DNA of 64,000 nucleotides from NCBI RefSeq assembly GCF_000993825.1, contig NZ_CP011114.1, forward strand, positions 2,728,001 to 2,792,000, written 5' to 3'. The position numbers were made by a program, and so were the translations under genes. Position 1 is the stretch's first letter, and each line of letters opens with the position of its first letter. This stretch comes from Paenibacillus durus ATCC 35681. Its GTDB lineage: Bacteria > Bacillota > Bacilli > Paenibacillales > Paenibacillaceae. The notes below the pieces were generated by a model. That model saw nothing but the letters and a program-made list of their open reading frames with translations. It searched no databases and had not been told where the DNA came from. Shown here piece by piece: positions 59,066 to 64,000 of this stretch.

Positions 59066-61507
59066 TTAATTCACGGAAATTTGCACGCTGATGATCTCGT
59101 CTTTCTTCTCCAGCGGAACAAGAAGCTTGCCAGTCGAACGCCGGTCGGCGATTGGCGCGGCTTCCGAAGAGAAAGGGTGCAGCGCCCCTTCGCGTGTAAT
59201 GGCAGTCAGTTCGAACGGTTCTCTGCAGTAAAATGCACCGATAATGCGGCTGCCGTTCGGACGGACGCGCTTGCCTTCCTTGAATTCAAATGTCGGCAAT
59301 CCCTTGCCGCCCCGGCTCTGCGGCATATAATCCAGCAGCAGGCTTCGCTTACCGTAGCCCAGCTCAGTCACAACCAGAACCTCTCCCTCGTCATCCGAGA
59401 CGCGGAAGCAGGACACCACCTCATCGCCTTCGCGAAGCTGAATCCCTTTTACGCCGGCGGCCACGCGGCCCATCGGGTTGACTTCGCTCTCGCGGAAGCG
59501 GATGCTCATGCCTTCCTTGGTGACTAGCATTAGATCTTTGTCTCCACTGCTCAGCATAACGGTCAGTACCTCGTCCTCCGCACCCACCTTGCATGCGGCG
59601 ACGGGGCCGCTGCGGCTGGTGGAGTATTCCTTAAGCTCAGTCCGTTTCACCTGTCCCTTGCGGGTAACAAAGAACAGGCTTTGGCCAGCCTCTTCGAAAT
59701 TGCTTACAGGTATCATTCCGGCTATGCTGTCTCCCTTGCCCAGACTGATCACGTTTACGATCGCGGTGCCCGGATCCTTCCATTTGAACTCCGGAATCTG
59801 ATGGACCGGCAGCAGGAAATATTGCCCTTTGCGCGTAAATACCAGCAGACTGTCCCGAGTATTGACGTCGAGCAGGTTAGCGATGTAGTCGCCCTCCTTG
59901 ACGCCGGAAGCATTCCGTTCGCCGCCGGAGCGGGTGAAGGATAGCATAGTTGTCCGCTTGATATAGCCGTCCCCCGACAGCGCAACAAGCACATCCTCCG
60001 CGTTGACCAGCGCCTCAATGCTGACCTTGAGTTCCTCCACTTCCTCCTGAATGGCGGACCGGCGGTCGATCCCGTATTTATCGCGGATCTCCATCAGTTC
60101 CTTACGGATGACGCCGATCAGCTTCTTGTCGCTCTCCAGAATGCTGCGCAACGCAGCAATTTTCTTCTGCGTCTCCTCCAGTTCCTTCTCCAGCGTCTTG
60201 ATCTCCAGATTCGTCAGGCGGTACAGCTGGAGAGTCAGGATCGAATCGGCTTGTCTTTCGCTGAAGCCGAACATCCAGACCAGATTGTTCTGGGCGTCCT
60301 GACGATTCTTGGACGCTTTGATGGCGGCGATTACTTCATCCAGAATATTGAGGGCCTTGACCAGTCCTTCCAGTACATGTGCCCGATCCTCCGCCCGCTC
60401 CAGATCGAACTGGGTACGATGCGTAACGACTTCACGCTGATGGGCAATGTAAGCTTCAAGGATAGCCTTAAGGCCAAGCTGCTGCGGCGCTTTATTGACA
60501 ATAGCGACCATGTTGAAATTATAAGTAATTTGCAGGTCGGTCTTCTTGAGCAAGTAGGCCAGAATTCCCTGCGCGTCGGCGTCCTTCTTCAGCTCCACAA
60601 CGATGCGTAGACCTTCGCGGCCGCTTTCGTCGCGTACTTCCGCGATGCCTTCAACTTTTTTCTCAAGGCGGATATTCTCCATAGCGGTAACGAGACGCGA
60701 TTTGACGACCTGAAACGGAATTTCGGTAATGACGATTTGCTGCTTGCCGCCGCGCAGATTCTCGATCTCCGTCTTGGAGCGCAGATAGATACGCCCTTTG
60801 CCTGTCCGGTAAGCGTCCATAATTCCGTCGCCGCCCATAATAAGCCCGCCTGTCGGAAAATCCGGCCCTTTCATGAAGGTCATGATTTCTTCAAGCTCGA
60901 TCTCCGGCTTCTGCATAACCGCAATGCTGGCGTCGATCGTCTCGCGCAAATTATGCGGCGGGATCTCCGTGGCGAAGCCGGCAGAGATCCCGCTCGTGCC
61001 ATTTACGAGCAGATTCGGATAACGCGAAGGAAGGACGACCGGCTCTTTTGCCGTATTGTCGAAGTTATCCTTAAACAGCACGGTACGCTTCTCGATGTCG
61101 CGCAGCATTTCCATGGCAATCGGTGACAGCCGGGCCTCCGTATAACGCATGGCTGCCGCAGGATCATCATCCATCGAGCCCCAGTTGCCGTGTCCGTCAA
61201 CGAGCACATGCCCCATTTTCCAAGGCTGCGCCATCCGTACCATGCCCTCATAGATCGACGAGTCGCCGTGCGGATGATAGTTACCCATTACATCACCGAC
61301 TGTCTTGGCCGACTTGCGGTACGGCTTGTCCGGTGTATTGCCCGAATCGTACATCGCGTACAGTATTCGGCGCTGGACGGGCTTCAGCCCGTCGCGGACG
61401 TCGGGAATGGCCCGGTCCTGAATGATATATTTGGAATACCGGCCGAATCGGTCGCCGACGACCTCTTCCAGAAATGCCGGCAAAAATTGTTCGGATAAAC
61501 TGCTCAT
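59066..61507 (-). CDS. parC: DNA topoisomerase IV subunit A
   Basis: An 813-residue type IIA topoisomerase subunit that breaks and rejoins DNA to decatenate daughter chromosomes. The catalytic tyrosine is Tyr122 ([11 protein letters not shown]). The quinolone-resistance region reads [15 protein letters not shown], with Ser83 and Glu87 at the usual wild-type positions. The C-terminal beta-propeller lacks a good GyrA box (only QSRGGKG), and the gene follows parE, which together separate it from gyrA. The ParE partner is encoded 230 bases upstream on the same strand. Confidence 0.95.
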   Translation of the reverse strand: MSSLSEQFLPAFLEEVVGDRFGRYSKYIIQDRAIPDVRDGLKPVQRRILYAMYDSGNTPDKPYRKSAKTVGDVMGNYHPHGDSSIYEGMVRMAQPWKMGHVLVDGHGNWGSMDDDPAAAMRYTEARLSPIAMEMLRDIEKRTVLFKDNFDNTAKEPVVLPSRYPNLLVNGTSGISAGFATEIPPHNLRETIDASIAVMQKPEIELEEIMTFMKGPDFPTGGLIMGGDGIMDAYRTGKGRIYLRSKTEIENLRGGKQQIVITEIPFQVVKSRLVTAMENIRLEKKVEGIAEVRDESGREGLRIVVELKKDADAQGILAYLLKKTDLQITYNFNMVAIVNKAPQQLGLKAILEAYIAHQREVVTHRTQFDLERAEDRAHVLEGLVKALNILDEVIAAIKASKNRQDAQNNLVWMFGFSERQADSILTLQLYRLTNLEIKTLEKELEETQKKIAALRSILESDKKLIGVIRKELMEIRDKYGIDRRSAIQEEVEELKVSIEALVNAEDVLVALSGDGYIKRTTMLSFTRSGGERNASGVKEGDYIANLLDVNTRDSLLVFTRKGQYFLLPVHQIPEFKWKDPGTAIVNVISLGKGDSIAGMIPVSNFEEAGQSLFFVTRKGQVKRTELKEYSTSRSGPVAACKVGAEDEVLTVMLSSGDKDLMLVTKEGMSIRFRESEVNPMGRVAAGVKGIQLREGDEVVSCFRVSDDEGEVLVVTELGYGKRSLLLDYMPQSRGGKGLPTFEFKEGKRVRPNGSRIIGAFYCREPFELTAITREGALHPFSSEAAPIADRRSTGKLLVPLEKKDEIISVQISVN

Positions 61508-61579
61508 GTATTCACCTTCTGTTCCTCAAACTGTCGCCTGACTAAAAAGTGTGATGATTGATATGTGCCGCTGCGCGAC

Positions 61580-61683
61580 GGTTTGGACTTCCGGTCGCTG
61601 TTGTCTCCAAATTCCTGATTTAACTTTCAGAGGTTGGAATTCGGAGACAAAGGCGAACGCTATCGCTCCTTCAGTTCCAAACC
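61580..61683. repeat. Long imperfect palindrome between parE and parC
   Basis: Outer arms GGTTTGGA (61580-61587) and TCCAAACC (61676-61683) and inner arms TTGTCTCCAAATTCC (61601-61615) and GGAATTCGGAGACAA (61636-61650, 14 of 15 pairs) fold into one nested structure of about 104 bases. It has no ORF and fills most of the parE-parC gap. It may be a dispersed genomic repeat or an mRNA processing structure. Confidence 0.65.
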
Positions 61684-61737
61684 TTACGCTTCGCTCTTAT
61701 CAATCGTCAAGTTTTTAAAACCTCGAAATTCTCGTCA

Positions 61738-63720
61738 CTACTCTACGATCTCGGTAAAATCGACATTCTCGACAATCCAGCGCTTGCGCGGGTCAACCTT
61801 GTCGCCCATCAGCGTGGACACGCGGCGCTCCGCCTTGGCGGCATCCTCGATCTGCACCTGAAGCATGTTCCGCGACTCGGGATTCATCGTCGTCTCCCAC
61901 AGCTGGTCGGGGTTCATTTCGCCGAGCCCTTTGTAGCGCTGGAGCTCGAAGTTTTTGCCGAACTCTTTCAAATAGTTCTGAAGCTGCTCATCCGTCCAGG
62001 CATATCTGACCGTTTCCAGCTTGCCCGATTTGCGGGTCAGCTTATACAGCGGAGGCTGAGCGATATATACCTTGCCTGCATCGATCAGCGGCTTCATGTA
62101 CCGGTAGAAGAACGTCAGCAGCAGCACCTGAATATGCGCGCCGTCCGTATCCGCGTCGGTCATGATGATGATTTTGGAATAATTGCAGTCTTCGACTGTG
62201 AAATCCGAGCCGATTCCTGCGCCAATGGCATTAATGATGGCCCGGTATTCGTCGTTCTTCAGTATTTCCGGCAATTTAGCCTTCTCGGGATTCATCGGCT
62301 TGCCCTTGAGGGGCAGAATCGCCTGAATCTTGGAATCGCGCCCTTGCTTCGCTGAGCCGCCTGCGGAATCGCCTTCCACAATGAACAGCTCGGTGCGGGA
62401 AAAGTCTTTGGATTGCGCAGGCGTCAGCTTGCCGCCCAGATTGGAACCTTCGCTGCGCTTCTTGCCGCTGCGTATTTCATCCCGCGCTTTGCGGGCTGCT
62501 TCACGCGCTTTGGCCGCCTGGATGGATTTCCTCAGCAGACTCTGCGCCACCTGCGGATTTTCTTCAAGAAAGCGCTGCATATTCTCGGAGACGATAAAAT
62601 CAACCGTGCTTCTCGCCGAGGCGCTGCCGAGCTGGTCCTTGGTCTGGCCGACGAATTCGACCTCGGACATTTTGATGCTGATGACCGCCATCATGCCCTC
62701 GCGCAGGTCGCTGCCATCCAGGTTCTTATCTTTCTCTTTCAGCAGCCCCGTGCGCCGGGCGTAATCATTCATGACGCGCGTATACGCCGTCTTGAATCCG
62801 GTCTCGTGTGTACCGCCGCTGCGGGTCGGAATCGAGTTCACGAACGATGCGATCGTTTCGGTAAAGCCGCCATTGTACTGAATCGCGACCTCTACCTCGA
62901 TCTCGTCCTTCTCGGCGCTGAAATGGATGACGTCATGCAGCACATCCTTGCCATCGTTCAGATAGCGCACAAATTCGCTGGCTCCGCCCTCATAATAATA
63001 CTCGTCCTGGCGTCCGCCCCGCTCGTCCGTCAGGGTGATGCGCAGTCCGGAGTTGAGGAATGCGATCTCCTGAAGCCGTTCAGCAAGCGTATCATAGTTC
63101 AGGGAGATGCCTCCCTGGAACACGCGAATATCCGGCTTGAATGAGATCTTCGAGCCGGTCTTGTTCGTATTGCCCAATATCTCAAGACCTGTAACGGGTT
63201 CTCCGACATGTTCTTTACCGTCTTTACCGACCCAATATTCAAAGCGCTGGCGGTGTATTTTACCTTCCCGGTAAATCTCAACCTCAAGCCATTCCGACAG
63301 AGCGTTCGTCACCGAAGCGCCGACGCCGTGCAGACCGCCCGATTTCTTGTATCCCGAGCCTCCGAACTTTCCGCCGGCATGCAGGATGGTGAATACGACC
63401 TGCGGCGTCGGAACACCCGTCTTGTGCATACCTGTCGGAATTCCCCGGCCGTTGTCGGTGACAGTCACCGAGCCATCTTTACGCAGCACGATATCGATTT
63501 TTGTGCAATACTTCGCCAGATGCTCATCCACTGCATTATCTACGATTTCCCATACCAAATGGTGCAGTCCCGAGGAACTCGTACTGCCGATATACATGCC
63601 GGGCCGTTTGCGAACCGCAACCAGACCTTCAAGCACCTGAATGTCGTCAGCATCGTATCCAGTCCGGTCTGCTGCGCCGTTCTTTGAGATTTCAGCGAAC
63701 ATATCGACCTGTTCGGACAT
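61738..63720 (-). CDS. parE: DNA topoisomerase IV subunit B
   Basis: A 660-residue ATPase subunit of topoisomerase IV. The GHKL ATPase domain has VWEIVDNAVDEHL (Glu58/Asn62), TVTDNGRGIPTG and GGLHGVGASVTNALS. The TOPRIM region has IVEGDSAGGSAKQGRDS and IIMTDADTDGAHIQVLLLTF. Length and gene order (parE then parC) are typical of Bacillales. It works with ParC to decatenate chromosomes and is the target of aminocoumarins. Confidence 0.96.
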   Translation of the reverse strand: MSEQVDMFAEISKNGAADRTGYDADDIQVLEGLVAVRKRPGMYIGSTSSSGLHHLVWEIVDNAVDEHLAKYCTKIDIVLRKDGSVTVTDNGRGIPTGMHKTGVPTPQVVFTILHAGGKFGGSGYKKSGGLHGVGASVTNALSEWLEVEIYREGKIHRQRFEYWVGKDGKEHVGEPVTGLEILGNTNKTGSKISFKPDIRVFQGGISLNYDTLAERLQEIAFLNSGLRITLTDERGGRQDEYYYEGGASEFVRYLNDGKDVLHDVIHFSAEKDEIEVEVAIQYNGGFTETIASFVNSIPTRSGGTHETGFKTAYTRVMNDYARRTGLLKEKDKNLDGSDLREGMMAVISIKMSEVEFVGQTKDQLGSASARSTVDFIVSENMQRFLEENPQVAQSLLRKSIQAAKAREAARKARDEIRSGKKRSEGSNLGGKLTPAQSKDFSRTELFIVEGDSAGGSAKQGRDSKIQAILPLKGKPMNPEKAKLPEILKNDEYRAIINAIGAGIGSDFTVEDCNYSKIIIMTDADTDGAHIQVLLLTFFYRYMKPLIDAGKVYIAQPPLYKLTRKSGKLETVRYAWTDEQLQNYLKEFGKNFELQRYKGLGEMNPDQLWETTMNPESRNMLQVQIEDAAKAERRVSTLMGDKVDPRKRWIVENVDFTEIVE

Positions 63721-63785
63721 TCATGTTCCCCCTTCTCTTCTCTAATCCCAAAATGCAAACAAATGTTTTGGTTACTTTGTACATT

Positions 63786-64000
63786 CTAATTCAAAATATC
63801 CCTTTTCGTAAAGACGGCGAATGAAATGATTACAGACACGATCCCCCAAATGCTTAGAACCGCAATAGAAAAAGGCAGTGACATCCCTTCAATCGGCGCC
63901 GGAGAACCGGACAAATAATTGGTTAGGCCCAGGTTAACCATGAACAGGTACTTGGCCGAAGTCCAAGCCGATGCCATGTTGGTAAGGATTGTGCCGGCGA
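63786..64000 (-). CDS. ABC-2 type transporter permease (3' end, runs off the right edge)
   Basis: The frame is open from the stop at 63786 to the end of the window (71 codons, no stop), so only the C-terminus is visible. It shows a hydrophobic helix (IAVLSIWGIVSVIISFAVF) and the typical ABC-2 permease ending TKRDILN, preceded by a loop as in bacteriocin/drug-exporter permeases (LTNYLSGSPAPIEGM). The matching ATPase would lie beyond the window. Confidence 0.65.
   Translation of the reverse strand, partial: AGTILTNMASAWTSAKYLFMVNLGLTNYLSGSPAPIEGMSLPFSIAVLSIWGIVSVIISFAVFTKRDILN

Noticed and set aside
59066..63720. Reading the topoisomerase pair as gyrB-gyrA
   Set aside because: The order, the 813- and 660-residue lengths, the [15 protein letters not shown] region and the absent canonical GyrA box (QRRGGKG) all fit parE-parC.
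1..64000. CRISPR arrays, tRNA or rRNA genes
   Set aside because: No regularly spaced direct repeats, cloverleaf-like segments with CCA ends or rRNA signatures were noticed on reading both strands; a dedicated search was not possible.

Overview
The window looks like a chromosomal segment of a Paenibacillus-like Firmicute. This is an inference from strong Gram-positive ribosome binding sites, frequent GTG and TTG starts, consensus sigma-A promoters, Bacillales-type genes (a yhbD-bactofilin cluster, general stress protein Ctc/L25, parE-parC, a Fur-boxed flavodoxin), EmrB-type MFS pumps with TetR/MarR regulators, and mid-range base composition broken by AT-rich islands. No rRNA, tRNA or CRISPR array was seen.

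Left edge to 13 kb. Positions 1-2.6 kb hold the end of a leftward operon: a VgrG-like spike cut by the window edge, a DUF4280 PAAR-like protein, an Imm11-like protein and an unknown protein. This looks like a delivery/immunity module of a contractile injection or polymorphic toxin system whose toxin may lie outside the window. An XRE-cupin regulator divergent from an EamA exporter follows, then small and hypothetical genes. A sugar module comes next: SorC-type regulator, RpiA-like isomerase, fructose-type PTS IIBC and a Gfo/Idh oxidoreductase. Matching operators lie in front of both of its transcription units. A UvrC-like GIY-YIG protein and a ferredoxin-nitroreductase follow.

13-17.7 kb is an unstable AT-rich island. 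It contains an MBL-fold gene cut by an IS5-like element (perfect 16-bp ends, TA duplication, slippery frameshift site), a second transposase remnant, a secreted protein and a membrane protein with no recognised family, and a 150-bp MITE-like element.

17.7-32 kb holds an amino acid permease, a TetR/MFS pair, and a membrane protein cotranscribed with an 1810-residue kinase/AAA/TPR/GAF/PAS/GGDEF signalling protein. After these come an Lrp/LysE exporter pair, YnfA, and an ACT domain protein with a UPF0210 protein.

32-38.4 kb is the most unusual part. A NifB-like gene appears to have lost its radical SAM core in frame while staying open. It sits behind a perfect sigma-A promoter and an early intrinsic terminator (attenuated leader or small RNA). 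Divergent from it are four SsuC/TauC-type ABC permeases and one NMT1-like binding protein, with no ATPase. One permease ends in an extra membrane segment and a histidine-rich tail. This could be the remnant of, or an accessory to, a nitrogenase or nitrogenase-like cofactor/transport locus.

38.4-64 kb is more ordinary: a complete Opp/Dpp-type ABC operon, an ArsR-like regulator, two MFS pumps (one with a MarR repressor and clear operators), YbaK, two bactofilins with YhbD, a DeoR regulator, Ctc/L25, two acetyltransferases, a Fur-boxed flavodoxin operon, an RNA methyltransferase, a pseudouridine synthase, a MarR regulator, topoisomerase IV (parE-parC) and the end of an ABC-2 permease cut by the window edge.
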